Of a DNA stretch of 64,000 bases, positions 20,693-33,740 are shown in pieces (position 1 is the first letter of the stretch; every line of letters begins with the position of its first letter). The position numbers and the translations under genes were made by a program. The notes below the pieces were generated by a model. That model worked only from the letters and a program-made list of their open reading frames with translations. It did not search any database and was not told where the DNA came from. The DNA is from Annona cherimola (taxonomy: Eukaryota; Streptophyta; Magnoliopsida; Magnoliales; Annonaceae): positions 5,004,007 through 5,068,006 of the forward strand of contig CM059971.1 in NCBI GenBank assembly GCA_030490835.1, written 5' to 3'.

Positions 20693-21830
20693 TTTAGAAA
20701 AGGATTTAGGGTACGTAGGTATGCTTACAATTTCAAGTAAACCTTGTAAATATATATATATATATATATGCATATTTTATAAAAGTGATAAAAGTTACAA
20801 AACTGTTGCAATTTTGCGAAACCTTGTAGGTATGAATGGAACTCCAAGGTATTCAAAATTTAAAGGATTTAAATGGGATGAAGAATGTGATGCTATGTCT
20901 TGTAAATGACAAAGTGATACTTAAAACGTAAAAGGTTGTATTGAAATATGAGAAATTTATTAGAAATAAAAATTTGTCTTGGGAATGAGAAATGCTATTT
21001 CATTTATATCTCTGTTGTTTTCCTGTACTGCTTATTAGGATTACACTTGGTTGCTAAAGCAAAGATTTTGCCTCCGAGTTCTATTTTCCTATGCACTTTT
21101 TTTTTATATAGTTGGATATCTGATCTTAAATAACTAATTACTTTATTTTTCTATTCTTATTACTTCTATATTTCAATCAATTTTTATTACATCTTTAGGT
21201 ACTACTGCACTTATATTTGGTAAAAAATTCGTACCATACTTTTTAACATGCATTTTTATACAGCTATGAGGCTCTTCAATCATTTATATTCGTCTTTTTA
21301 ACTAACATTCCTTACCATATGTTATCACATCACTCTCGAATACTTTCCAAACTTTTTTCCACAATAACTTTGCTACATTAAAAAAAAAAAATTTTTTTAC
21401 CTAGGGAAGATGAAGCCAGAGAATGGGGGCTTTGCTTCCTCCACCACCACATGAATGATAATTATAGTGGAAAAAAAAGCATTTGTCTGCCACAAAAAGA
21501 GGGAAATTATAAGATCATATACCAACAAAAGGAGATTCCAAAAGCCACTCGCCGATGAATTAGTATCATCCTTTGCTTTGCTCATCTAACTACTTTAGTT
21601 TCCTTTGGTGGGTTTAACTCTTTCCCCATCACATCTCTGCCTTTCATTTGCACGATTCCATATTCCTGTCTTTTGGACTGCTGTCATACATATTCTTGAA
21701 TTATTAATTAGTTAGTGCAAACAAATATTACTGAAATGAGCTGTTAAGCTTTTATCACAGTCACCGAGCAAAGCAAGGCCCATGGGATGGTATATTGAAG
21801 CTAGTGCTGTCCGCAGTTCAACATTAGGGG
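20693..21830. other. AT-rich and low-copy DNA, no gene recognised
   Basis: It contains a (TA)n tract at about 20750-20768, a MITE-like piece at about 21125-21385 (worn Tourist-like signature 'ttactttatttttctattct'), and low-copy sequence at 21390-21830. Frames at 20640-20909 and 21397-21585 show no domain. Confidence 0.45.
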
Positions 21831-21834
21831 TGCG

Positions 21835-22115
21835 ATTTGTTTTGAAATAAAACTTTTAAACCAAAATTTTAATATAATACCGTTAATTCTCTGTAATTAT
21901 CTTATTTTTTAGTTATTTTTTCATAGTTTCTTATGCAAATATTTTATTTTTCAATCATTCTTATACAATTGTCCATACAATTAATTTATCTATTTTAAAT
22001 TTATTCTTTTACTTTTCATCAGTATCTTTATCATATAATATTATTTTTTTCCATTTTAAAAATTTTTACCCAAAAACTTTTCATTCAAACATTTTATTCC
22101 TTCCCAAACACTAAT
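21835..22115 (+). repeat. Tourist-like MITE, common family
   Basis: It runs from 'gtgcgatttgttttgaaata' to 'attccttcccaaacacta', with 'tatcttattttttagttatt' and 'tttattcttttacttttcat' inside. The ends GTGCGATTTG and reversed GTGTTTGGGAAGG fit the family tips. Confidence 0.65.
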
Positions 22116-22871
22116 TTTCATTCAAGAAGATCTAGAAGGCTGATTTTTGCGCCTAAAATTTTAATTTGGCTATAAAAAAGCCAAATCCTATAATAATTGC
22201 AGCCAAAAGTTTTATAATTTTTTGCAGCCAAATTTTATACTTTTGGTCGCATTGGATATGAAAAATGACTTCGTTTAATTCAATGTCACCACTCAAAAAC
22301 AACAAATTATTTGTAGTTAGGTAATTAAGTGTAGTCAATATATATCTAATGCAACTAAACATATATTATATATATACAAAAAATTAGGCATATTAAATAA
22401 AATTTGTTGTAATGCCTCGGGATATGAACTGCGACGCGGATAGTATGAAATTTTCGATTTCCAATAAAAAAAAAAAAATCGCTTTAATTATACAAATGTC
22501 ATGCATTCTACCATCCTAAATAGAAATCCATAAATATGGCCTTGCAAAATTTTGAATCGAGTGGATGACGTTGGGTGGGACGAGCAATAAATAGGAAAAT
22601 TTTGGTGAATTTTTCTGAAATATATAGGGTAATGTTATGAAAAAGTAGAAATATGTAACGTAGGAAAAGATGTCAATATTTTAAGTAACGTACGAAAAGA
22701 TGTCAATATTTTAAGGAAAAGATAAGAAATAAGTAAAGTAAACTTGGTGTCAAGTAAAAAAAGTTAACATTTTAATTATATCAGTATCATATTTTTTGTT
22801 ATTAATTCATCAATTATTTTTATATCTTTCCATAAAATTATTCTATCCATTTTATTTTTATTTTCTTTATT

Positions 22872-23005
22872 TTTTTTTTTACATTTTTTTGTTGTTTTTG
22901 ATGACAAGTTTACAACGGAGCATTTTGCTCCCACGGGAACACGAACCTGGATAAACGCACATACCCCGAATGTGCTTACGACGGCGCTGAGCGCTGGTGC
23001 ACTTA
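22872..23005 (-). mobile_element. tRNA-derived SINE
   Basis: Read on the minus strand, the head 'CAGCGCTCAGCGCCGTCGTA' has an A-box-like part, and GGTTCGTGTTCCC at 22947-22935 is a B box. About 60 bases of unrelated body follow, ending in 'AAAAACAAC' and an A-rich tail (poly-T on the plus strand, 22870-22895). Spacing and order fit a short plant SINE. No duplication was confirmed. Confidence 0.6.
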
Positions 23006-23096
23006 TTCTTTTTATACTTGGTTTTGAACAATCCTGGTTAATAATAAAAAGTCTTTATTAGTAAGTGAAATATATATATATATATATATATATATA

Positions 23097-23450
23097 GATG
23101 CTGTTCCGGTGCAGTGGGCCCCAAATGGGCCCCACATGATCATGAAATCATGATCTACTCCACCCATTGTATTTAGAATAATGTATTCTATTACCACACC
23201 AATTTTCATCCCAATCATATATGTATATGAGCCCCATCTGAAAATGGTACAAATCCAACGTAATAAAATAGTTTGATGTAAATAACAACTTTAAAGTATT
23301 TGATTGGGATGAAAATTGATATGGTAATAGAATACATTATTCTAAATACAATGGGTGAAGTAGATCATGATTTCATGATCATGTGGGGCCCATTTTGGGC
23401 CCACTGCACTGCTGTTCCGGTGCAGTGATGCTGCACCGGAACAGCCCTCT
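23097..23450. mobile_element. Foldback MITE with GC-rich tip, copy 1 of a tandem pair
   Basis: The arms are nearly perfect inverted repeats: 'ccacatgatcatgaaatcat' faces 'atgatttcatgatcatgtgg', and 'tagaataatgtattctatta' faces its complement. The right tip at 23411-23445 is a perfect hairpin (GCTGTTCCGGTGCAG, five bases, CTGCACCGGAACAGC). It lies directly after a long (TA)n tract (23070-23096). The interior near 23232-23300 matches the 500-bp foldback family at 43.7-50 kb. Confidence 0.85.
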
Positions 23451-23466
23451 ATATATATATATGTGT

Positions 23467-23832
23467 GTGCAGTGACGCTGCACCGGAATAGCGGTACAGT
23501 GGGCCCTAAATGGGTCCCACATGATCATGAAATCATGATCTACTCCACCAATTGTATTTAGAATAATGTATTCTATTACCACACCAATTTTCATCCCAAT
23601 CAGATATGTATATAGGCTCCATCTGAAAATGGTACAAATCCAACGTAATAAAATAGTTTGATGTAAATAACAACTTTAAAGTATCTGATTGGGATTAAAA
23701 TTGGTATGGTAATGGAATATATTATTCTAAATACAATGGGTGGAGTAGATCATGATTTCATGATCATGTGGGGCCCATTTTAGGCCCACTGCACCGCTGT
23801 TTCGGTGCAGTGATGCTGCACCGGAACAGCCC
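23467..23832. mobile_element. Foldback MITE with GC-rich tip, copy 2 of a tandem pair
   Basis: It has the same organisation as its neighbour and about 90% or better similarity by eye. The left tip 'gtgcagtgacgctgcaccgg' and the right tip hairpin at 23796-23830 are both present. (TA)n tracts lie on both sides (23449-23462 and 23834-23845), so both copies sit in TA-repeat DNA. Confidence 0.85.
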
Positions 23833-23869
23833 TTATATATATATATTCAAGTAACAATGTTCTTCTTTA

Positions 23870-24120
23870 TAATTATAATATGCATTTGGCATTTGGGAAA
23901 AAATAAAAAAAATTGAAAAAAGGAGAGAATGATATAATATGATAGATGTACTAATTAGAAATAAGAAAAATGGAGTTAAAATAGAAATGACAGTGGTATA
24001 AAAAATGTAAAAAAATTATTAAAAAAATAAGATAGTTATATGAAAAAAAATGTGTAGAAAGGAGGACAAAAACTTTTCGTAGAATTTTTTCGTTATTGTC
24101 AAATGATCTCTTATATAACT
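23870..24120 (-). repeat. Tourist-like MITE, common family
   Basis: Reversed family words 'atgatataatatgatagatg', 'aaatggagttaaaatagaa' and 'aaataagatagttatatga' are present. The left tip is worn and the right end is near 'tcaaatgatctctt'. Confidence 0.6.
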
Positions 24121-24499
24121 AATAAAATTTTCTTTATTTATGGCGATGCATTAGGAAAAAAATTTTACTTGATGATAACAATGCTTTTACGATAAAAACA
24201 AATTTAGTTGACTAAATATAAATATTACGAACTAGTGACAATCAACTTTCTTCGTAATAGCTTCTATATAATATATATCAACAACTATTAACAACTAAAA
24301 TTTTCTTTAAAAATCAAAATTTAACTTTCTACGAGAAAATGTTTAACAGTTTGGAAGGATTTAAGAAGTTTGATTGAGATGAACAACTAAGATAAGAATG
24401 TAATAATGCATATTACAAAATGATAAAAGTCGAATTGAAAATTAAGAAAGATTTTTAAAAATACACAAGCTATCTAGAAAATAAACATATACATTATAT

Positions 24500-24775
24500 C
24501 TAGGGCTGTTTAACACAAAATTTTCAATCTAAAAATTCTCACTCTCCCCAATTATCTTAATTTTTAACCTTTTTTTTCATCTTTCTGCATAAGTACTTTA
24601 CTTTCAATCATTTCTCCACTACTAATCAACCTATTTATTTTAACTTTATTTTCTATATTTCTTATTATTACTCTTATTATATCATATTATTATTTTTTCA
24701 ATTCAAGATTGTTTACATTAAATACTTTTTATCAAAAATTTTATCACTTGCCAAATACAACCGTAAAAGATCTAG
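24500..24775 (+). repeat. Tourist-like MITE, common family
   Basis: It runs from 'tagggctgtttaacacaaaa' to 'cacttgccaaatacaacc', with 'tatttattttaactttatt' and 'attatatcatattattat' inside. The tips GGGCTGTTTAAC and reversed GGTTGTATTTGG are inverted. Confidence 0.7.
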
Positions 24776-25570
24776 CCAACCGAAAACTAAAATGAGGGAA
24801 TTTACAAAAGCTGATGACAGCACTTCCCTAGTAACATTAATGATGATCTTGACCTCGTTCAAGGTCCGTAAACCAGTCCAAAATTTTGTCTTACCACAAA
24901 CACGATGAAGGGCTCAGATTACACGCAGCTGTGAAAGGGCACTAGTGCTTTGAGTGGCTTTTTAATGATTGTATAACCATGCGCACACCCATCGGAATTT
25001 TCTGTGTGTATTTCTGTGGGAAGTTGGGCGGCTGTGACATAGGCGTAGGAAGCAAGCTGATTATTCCGGAATCCGAGGGTCGGGCAAGTCCTTGTCGGCT
25101 CTTATATGTCTGTCTTTCATCTCCCCAAGATTTCTTTGCACTCCTGAAGAATGGGATGTGATGTACCATCCTTACAAATTGCCTGCAAATTTAAAAATGA
25201 GGAATATTGCTTCAATGGCGTCGATCACCTCATTATTTTGATGATTTAGCGTCTGCTTCGCAAGACATGTAGGCAGTAAACAAACTCTCTAATCTTTCCC
25301 TACCCTCTTTTCAAAGATTTAGTGCTTAGCGATCCTATTCCTCTAATATTACATTCCACTCATACTTTTGAAAAATATTCTCTTCTTAACCTCCTCATCC
25401 ACTCACTACCTACATTACCAAAAACTATGCTTTGATCCGTATATATCCAATTCACACTCATTTAGATTAACATCACTTATTTAATTTATTATGTAGCAAA
25501 ATATCTTATGTAAGCTAATTATGGAAGTTCTAAAATTAAAAGTGGGAAGGTAGGAATGAAAAAAGTTTAG
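24776..25570. other. Low-copy stretch, no gene recognised
   Basis: It includes a moderately GC-rich part at 24900-25190 with overlapping frames on both strands (24942-25169 minus, 24979-25161 plus) that lack known motifs. A TATA-like 'cttatatgtctg' occurs at 25100, but no coding start follows. Confidence 0.4.
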
Positions 25571-25935
25571 GAAATTTGCAAATATGCCTACTTAGTTCGA
25601 TCAAAATTGCAAATATACACATGTAGTTTCAGAAATTATAAATGATCTCACATAGTTTAACCATATTTTGTAAATAACCTACGCTGTTATAACATAGTCA
25701 GAGTATGAGTGTATTTGCAAAAATATGCAAACTATATGGGTATATTTAGTTTTTACAAATATATTTATGTAATTTGCATATCTGTACAAATATACTAATG
25801 CTACAATGGTATTATAATTGCGTAAGTATATTTAGAATTATGGTCAAACCATGTGGCGTTATTTATAATTTCTGAAATTTTGTAGGAATATTTGTAATTA
25901 TGGTCAAATTAAGTGGATGTATTTGCAAATTACCC
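25571..25935. repeat. Foldback MITE, GGGTRATTTGCAAA family, copy 2
   Basis: The left 'gaaatttgcaaatatgccta' and right 'gtatttgcaaattaccc' ends are inverted. The arms carry 'aaattgcaaatatacacatg' and its counterpart 'gaatatttgtaattatgg'. Confidence 0.7.
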
Positions 25936-28372
25936 AGAAAAGTGATTTTTTTTTTTTAGTTTTACATGTTGTCGAATATCTTAAATAGGCCGTACTTCCT
26001 TGAAAATATATAATCATATGTAAATATTGTGAAAAAATTACCCAGATACATTTATATATGGATTACAATGTTATAATAATTTATTTTTAGAGGAATGATG
26101 TTTTAGAGTTGAATAAACAACTTAATTTAATGTTTGATTTGCGCGAAATTGATTTCTAATTAAACGAATAATGTTAAATAAAATAAATCCATCGCATTTT
26201 AATTTAACCATAAAAGTAGGCCAAAGTGACCATGGAAGCATACCTCTTAAATATTATAGGCGTGGAATAAACGTACAAATCGTCTGTCGAATAAAGATTA
26301 GGCCTACTCTAGGAATCATGCATGCTAGTAAAATTTTCATTATCTTGTAGTACTATAATAACAAAAGATGACCACCCAACCTCTTGGGTGAAACTGGTTA
26401 ACCCAACAGATATTATAATCGTTGTGCTGTCGGCTTTAGGAGTTTTTTCAATAGAAAATTTATTTAAAAGTCTGATTCTTCAAAACAACATGAGGAGAAG
26501 AAATATTTTGAAGTGTGCTCCAGTGTATGAATCATCTACTGACGCCGAAGCAGACAGTGTGGGCCGGCGTTCGTATGGAATCCCTTCCTCACAACAGTTC
26601 CAAGTCACAAGCATCCAAAAAGGGTTTTTGCATAATTGACCCTTCAAGGTTTTCGCTTACTTCGGCTCCACTTTTTGTAGATGTATTGAAATGTTTTTCC
26701 ACTTATTATATGCCTAAGGAAAGTTACACTTTCAAGCTAAAATTGGGCACTTCTTCAACTTGATATATAACTCATTATTTTTTAAGATTTATAATACGTC
26801 TAGGAGTTGCATCTTATGTTCTTTACATTAAAGCTAGCATTATGTATAAGATAAGGTAGAATAATAGAGAGGCAGACTGTATCCGCAGACACATGATAAA
26901 ATTTGAATTGTTGTCAAAAGTGTTAGTAAAAATTTAACAACTAATAATCCAAGAATAAAAATTTAACAACAACTAAATTGGGAATAAATTATAGAAATAA
27001 AAGTAAATCTAATTTAAGAAAGAAAATAAAAGAAGATAAAAGTAAATTTTATCCAAGAAAGCATTAAAAAGAAAAATGAAATAAATTTAATCTAAATATT
27101 ATAAAGTAGTAAATCTAGTCTAAAAATTAAAACTACATGGGCGAATTCCTTACCCCTAATTCCATTTATTCCCATTCCTTACCCCTAATTCCATTTATTT
27201 CCATGAACTTTTAAAATTTTTTCTTATATCTATGAATTTTCATTCTAATTCCACTTACACCTAACCATTAGAGATCCATTAATCCTTTGTGAAATGACAA
27301 ATATATTCATCCCTAATTATGATTTTATAGCTAAAACTTCATATAATAATGAGTTTTTAATGATTATACAACTATAAAATTATATAATATTTGAATATGA
27401 ATATTAAATTTAAGCAAAATAACCTTAAATTAGATTACGGCCTGGGCATATTCGTCATTTTATAAAAGGGCTAACGGCTCATTTAATGGATCCTTAACGA
27501 CATAAGGTATAAGTAAAATTCATGGGTATACGTGGAATCTGTCCTAACTACAAACTAAAGCTCAACAATTACAAAGTAATAAAAGCAAATGCAAAGCAAT
27601 AAAATAAATTTTATATCACTCTAAAAGGAAGAGCAGATCTCTTCCTCAGAGGGCTGTTTATTGCTTGCTCGGGTACATCTCCCTTAGACGAGACTCCCAA
27701 TTTATATATGAGAAATGATTGGAGTGGAATGTAATCCGACGTGGGATTCAGGTCTCCTCGTTAAGTTGCTTTGGTTTCCACTGTTTATTCCTTTTCCTAG
27801 CCGCCTTCCACTCTTTACACCATGCCTGGGTATATTGTTGTCTTTCCTTCTCCATATGCTACCACATCGATCACCAGTCTATCTGCCAGCCTTAGCACAT
27901 GTGTGCTGTGTGGGGGACAGTTCTTTGGATTTTGAATGAAGGCAGCGTGGCGGTTGGTCAATTGGTGGAGCAAGGCAGATTGGCTTGATTGCACCACTGC
28001 CGAAATTAGGCCCGTTGGATTCAATGGCTGAAATGGAGATCATTGGAGACGGCTTGAGAAGGTTGGAATAGAAGGAAGCTTCTGCTGCTAGCCTGAATGA
28101 GGTGATCACAGTTGTTTCATTGTGGATTGGGTCTACTGTTGGGATAGAAGTTGCATTTTAATTGGAAGATGTTGCAAGGGGTTTTTTTGCACATTTGGGA
28201 ATAGTCGAAACAGGGAAGCTGCTAGATTTGATAGTTGTCACCGTCGGATGGCAGCCAATGAACTGGAGCAAAGGTCATGGATGGCAGCCATTGTGCCGAA
28301 ATTACAGGGGCTACCATCGGTAGCAGGTGGAGTTGGTGCTGAAATGAATTGTTAAAGAAGAGAACGAGAGAG
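25936..28372. other. Low-copy and AT-rich DNA, no gene recognised
   Basis: Frames at 26322-26763 and 27715-28355 show no recognisable domain. A short tandem repeat with period 29 lies at 27148-27204 ('ccttacccctaattccattt', two copies). The part at 27620-28370 is richer in G+C and might be decayed genic or transposon DNA, but no motif supports a call. Confidence 0.4.
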
Positions 28373-28873
28373 TAGGGGTGCAATTCGGTTCGGGTTTAAT
28401 CCGAACTTAGTCTGCCGAACCCAAGTTGCAATAGTGTTAAAACTACCTATTTTTGAACTCCGAGCCTAATTTTCCCCATCTGAACCCAAACTGATTTCAA
28501 ATCGGTTCGACCTCGGGTTGAGACCCAAACCCGATTTGATAACTTATATAAAATATGTCTCTTTCCCTGACCCAAAGTCTCTAACTTCCATTCCCGCTTC
28601 TATCAAACCCTCGTTTCTATTGCAACTCCTCCTTCCAAGCTGCAATTGTTGCTGCTATAGCCTGCAAACCTATTTTGGATGGAGATCTTCTTCTTCAAGC
28701 TTCGTCTCTCTTAATGACAACAAAGCCCCAGCTAGCAATGCTGCTGTCGTGCACTTGTGTTGCTTCCTATTCTTCTCATTCTGTTGCAGCCATGATGCCT
28801 CCTCTGTCAGCCAATTTTTACCCCTTCTCCTCCTTCCTCCTCTTCTTCTCCTTTCACTACTATTGTGTCATGT

Positions 28874-31800
28874 TGTGGCGCCCCAGCCTGAGCGTCACAA
28901 CCTTACCTCAAGATCGTTCGACTGCTAAACGTGATCAGGATTGTTGCCCTGTCACACGGTGGGTTTTAACAGATATTTATCCAATTAAATATCTTTTCAT
29001 AGGAGTTTAATTCCTCATATGTTCATTTCATGCATATCTGAGTCATTTCCATCCAATAATATCATAACTAAACATGATTTTCATAACATATTTCAAACCA
29101 TCTCATAAATCAAATGTCATTGCATGTATCATCATAGATGTCAATACAAAACATCAAAGTATTTACAATCATACGACATAAGTTTTTCACAAACATGAAA
29201 CTTATAATGTCTTCCATTTCCTCAATAGTCAGCTCCTTGCTCCTTTGCCAGGTCTCTTCTTTCACCTGTCTATGGGTTTGGAAAACAAAACGTGAGTTGA
29301 AATTCAACTCAATAAGCAAGCTTAGGGTTTTTCATGCAATTCATTTTGAAAACAACATTCTTTAAAAATATTTTCCTCCATTCAGTAGAGACACTTAGCA
29401 AGTGATCAACTACCTACGGAGCAGAAAATTTTTCATAAACCTTTCATAAACATTTCATGAAAATCATTCATGAAAAATCATTCACGAAAAATCATTCACG
29501 TAAACCATTCGTAAAACCCAGTTTTTGGGCATTTCATAAACATTAGATGTGCAAATTCATCATTTCTATTGATGACGTTATCCTTCATGTGACGGTACGC
29601 TAGCACGGGGAACCCTCTTTCATGACATGATCCTTTCCATCCTTGGTGCCGAACCTTCCGACTTGGCAACGTCAAGGGGGACTCCTTGTCCACTTACTAC
29701 CTCGACTAGCCTACCTCGCCGGTCCTTTCCGACTTGGCGACGTCAAGGGGGACTCCTTGTCCACTTACTACCTCGACTAGCCTAGTTGATTTCCATTCCA
29801 TACATGACTTTTAGTCACCCCGGCATTATATACCCCCTTACACATGGAACTTGTCATTCTCATGTAGAGAATTCTTTGCAACATTCATCTTTAAACACTA
29901 TTTCAACGAAACATCGTATAAATTCATGTTTCAACACATTTCAAGCATAATTGCGAAACCATAAGCAATCATTTATTTCAACAGAAATAAACATTTCAAT
30001 ACTCATATAAACAAGGAATGACCATCCTTAAACACCTTGTAATGAAAACCAAAATCATTTAGAAAGCTGCTTGCTTACCTTGCTTGCTTAGTTTTTCATT
30101 TCACTTATCCCTTTGCCTTTTCCTATACATATAAGAATGATATAACATTCATATATTTCCTTTGCTTGCATTTAACTTAGTTTTCCAACCTATTTCTTTT
30201 AACATACATAATTCCTTTGACTTCTCAAGTCGTTATGCCCGTATAGCACGTACTTGTGCACTACATGGGCTATTACACATCACATTTAGTCCTTTAAGTA
30301 GGGTAATCATTCAATCACATAATAATTATTCAATAATCATTATTTAATGGCTCATTACCTTCCTTAAGCCATTTTCACTCCTTTTCCAAAATTCACACAT
30401 CGGTGCTCATTTTAAGCACACGTGGTCGCCTTAAGCCTCATTAATTAATTCTAAAATTCGAAATTACATCATGTAATTCTAAACAGACATATATTCATAA
30501 AATTTATCATACTTTCATGCATTTTTGCACAAAACCAAATTACATAGGTCATTTACCAATCATGCATGTCTATCATTTCACATATAGCCATTTAACAACA
30601 CGTATATGAGGCATTTCGTAAAATTTTCCAAGTCAGAAACTTAATCCACATTTCAGCATGATAATTATCCTTAATTATCACTGTACTTATGGTATTTTTA
30701 TGGAATTTAAATCCACTAATCATAGGTTTCCAAAACAGCAACTTTGGAACCCATTTTTCACCCATTTAACGTATCTCTTGACACATAACCCTAAGCAGTT
30801 CAATAAATCCGAATTTTCATAAAATAATCCAACTTTTATTAATCCAAATTTAGTTTATTAACATATATATCAATTTGGATCATTTCTACGTAGGTTTCAT
30901 ATTTCTTTTTTATTTGTTTCTCCAACTATCCACATATGCTGAAATCAGGCGTACTGAATTCTCAAAATCTTGAACTAATATCAAATCAAGTATTTTTTAT
31001 CTTAAATTTATACCATACCTTAATAACTATATGAATTAACCAAAATAAATATTTATAGCATAAAAAATTAATAATTTATATTTATTTTGGTATTTTATCC
31101 TTTCTAGACAGCAGAATCCATTTTCAGACAGCCTGAATGACGTTAATTATGGGGTATATTTATACCCATCAAAACCTAATTTTTAATTTTTTCTTATGAT
31201 CCTAATTATGTCTTATGTATCCTGTAAACTTTTTACCCTAAAAATACTTGTATAAAAATTATTAAAAATCATTTTATACAGCTGATCCTGTCACCCATTT
31301 TACCCTATTTGGGCTAATATTCTCGGATTTTTAATTTGTAAATTACTTATCCTTTTAAGCTGAAAATTTGGTCGTTCCTTAATAACCACATAAGAATTAT
31401 TTAAAAACAATTTCATACTAAAATTCATCCATTTACTATTCCGTCCATATTTTAGTTTACAGCATCATATAACTTCCAAATTTGAGGCATAAAATCAAGA
31501 TAATCATATACTTACTTGATTAAAATGGGTAATCCCTCCTTTTCCCTTTTTTTTTCCTTCTTTTTCTTCCTTATTTTCTGGCTCTAGGGCTGGACGTGAG
31601 CTTCTGCCTTGGGGAAGAAGAATTTCAGCACTTAGAAAAATTACAACACCCATATCACTTGAACGTGCATTCCCTTTTATAGAGCTGGAATTTCCAGCTG
31701 TGGGGCCCACTTGGTGCTGCAATTCCACACTTCTTAAATGCTCCCTTATCTACCATATGTGGTGGCACATTTACAGCCAAGTAAAATACTTTTTCACCAT

Positions 31801-32479
31801 TTTTGAAAATCCAAAAATCAGCTCACATCTTGACCGTCCACTTGTCTACAATTGCCCTTCTTTACTTAGCCCTTAAGCAACTTGTTACTTGCTCTCCAAA
31901 AAACCAACTTCCCATCATAATTAACTTAATCCATTCCATTCATCTCATAGATTTCATAATTTTATTCCATCGTTTTAAATTTCATCTCAAACCGACGTTT
32001 CTACGTCAAGTTATGACCACTTGAATTTATCTTTTGGATTTGGGAATAAAAATAATTAATTATCACCCTAATCCCATCATGATTCCCTTAATCCAATCCA
32101 TTCATAAGATTGGGCCCACCGTCGTGAGCTTACTTTCAAATTTCATCGAAATCCATCTTGTAGGCGTCAAGTTATGAATTTTCTATCATTTTTCACCTTA
32201 ATTCCATAATTACACTTTAATCTTCATAAATTAAATCATGGTAATTAACATGATTATTCATGACACCTTGTCACCATTAAATCCTCATTAAGCCCCTCGG
32301 GTCATACCGACTCGCTTTGGGCTCCGACGATTAAATTTTTAATTACCGTTTCTAATGGAAACCCTAATTTCAAAATATCATTAAATCATAAAATCATCCA
32401 AAATTCATTTAATTCACATATAATTCACATGTACATGTTCAATGCACACATTAAATCCTCCTTAGGTTGGGGTTTCACA
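28874..32479 (-). mobile_element. Solo LTR of a Ty3/gypsy-type retrotransposon (3,606 bp)
   Basis: On the minus strand it begins TGTGAAACCCCAACC and ends GGCTGGGGCGCCACA, so it has TG...CA ends with short inverted similarity. The 5-mer CATGT flanks it exactly (28869-28873 and 32480-32484), and flanking sequence joins smoothly across it. No primer-binding site, polypurine tract or coding domain lies inside, so this is a single LTR left by recombination. The opening with CCCC and the length of over 3 kb are typical of plant gypsy LTRs. Confidence 0.88.
29656..29784. repeat. 71-bp tandem repeat (1.8 copies) within the solo LTR
   Basis: 'ttccgacttggcaacgtcaa' at 29656 recurs at 29727 with one change, and the following 50 bases through 'tacctcgactagccta' are identical in both copies. 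Confidence 0.9.
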
Positions 32480-33161
32480 CATGTTGTGTCGTGCTATTGT
32501 TGATTTTTGCCTTTTCTTCTCCTTCCTCATCTTCTTTTCCTTTCATTGCTACTACGTCGTGCCACCTCCTCTTCTCCTCTCATTGTTTCCATGATGCCTC
32601 TTCTGTGTTCCTCCTTTTGCCATCATTCTTCTAAAAGAGGTTTGATTCCCATTTTGTTTTTCTAAAATCGCCTTTTGGTTCTTCTCAAATCCCTTCTCAT
32701 TGTTAAATTGGTTTTAGTGTTGACCATTTATATATTCTTTCTCGTTCAACTAGAGCATATTTCTTCCATCAGTTGCTAGTTTCCAACTCTTCTCCAGCCA
32801 CTGGATTAGTATATTTTATCTTCATCCAGGCACCAGTCAAATATTTTTAACAAGCCATTTTATTGAAGAAAATGTCACTATTAAGTTTGGGTGATGGTTT
32901 ACTTGAGCTATTAATGTGAAAACTAATGTGGTATTTGATATAATATTTTGATTAGTTTTTTTATTTTTGTAATATGGGTAAAATATTTGATCAACCAGGA
33001 TTCCAGCTTGAAACTCAACCTAAGATTAATTTCAAAAAAATGAGGCAGGATTTGAGTCTATAAATAGGGTTATGGTTAGAATTAGGGTTAAGATTCTGAA
33101 AATAAGATTAGAGTTAGAGTTTAAGTGAATCTGAACTTTATGAGCCCGAGTTGCACTCCTC

Positions 33162-33740
33162 AAGAAGAGGGGCGATGACATGGAAAAAATTGAACATTAC
33201 AGTACCTTGCAAAAGAGATGGATTTTAAGTGAGAATTGTACCTTGATGGTTGTAAGAATAAAAGGGATAATGGAAGTCACTAGTGTGTGGCTTTAGTGTG
33301 GTAGCTGGCGACTGAGTTCTACACAACCATGTATTCCACCAATCGGAAGATGATGGAGTAAGCCTATAGTGTTATGGAGGCGCATGATAACTTGTACACA
33401 TGCAACATCTATTTTTACCATACAAACAATTGATTATCCTGAATACCTTGATTTGGCATAATAATTTCAACTATCCTACATGTCCCACAAGATAGATAAT
33501 TATGCTTGTTTGATTTGTGATTTCTATATATTTTAAGGTAAACTTTTAATATTACTATGATGTATTAATTCGTTTTTAATTTCACCCCAAATCATTTGAG
33601 TGGATTAGCAAGCATTCTTAGTTGTGTTGAAGTTCATTTCACTCAACACAAGTCATTTTATTTTATCATAACATTAAAATCATTATATTTTATATTTTAA
33701 TGATTAATGCTCGATGGTTCATTTTGTAACGAGTACGAAA
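33162..33740. other. AT-rich DNA, no gene recognised
   Basis: No coding motif was found on either strand. The stretch separates the hAT-like element from gypsy remnants. Confidence 0.45.

Larger units (their letters stand above)
28373..33161 (+). mobile_element. hAT-like non-autonomous element split by a solo LTR
   Basis: The left end TAGGGGTGCAATTCGG and the right end, reversed, AGGAGTGCAACTCGGGC are inverted and match the hAT MITE at 7864-8925. Like that element, it has AACCCGA-type motifs inside the left end and decayed GGGTTAGGG-like runs inside the right (33064-33125). Without the 3.6-kb LTR it would be about 1.18 kb. A perfect 8-mer AAGAAGAG occurs at 33162-33169 and at 28355-28362, but the left copy is 10 bases away from the tip, so the duplication is not certain. 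No transposase frame was found. Strand is arbitrary. Confidence 0.75.

Noticed and set aside
22150..22260. Possible microRNA hairpin ('tttggctataaaaaagccaaa')
   Set aside because: The stem is short with a small loop, and the longer pairing is AT-rich and irregular. It is more likely a MITE fragment.
28518..29010. Frames of 136 and 111 codons near the left part of the hAT-like element
   Set aside because: Ser/Leu-rich translations of CT-rich DNA. They run across the LTR boundary at 28874, so they cannot be ancestral genes.
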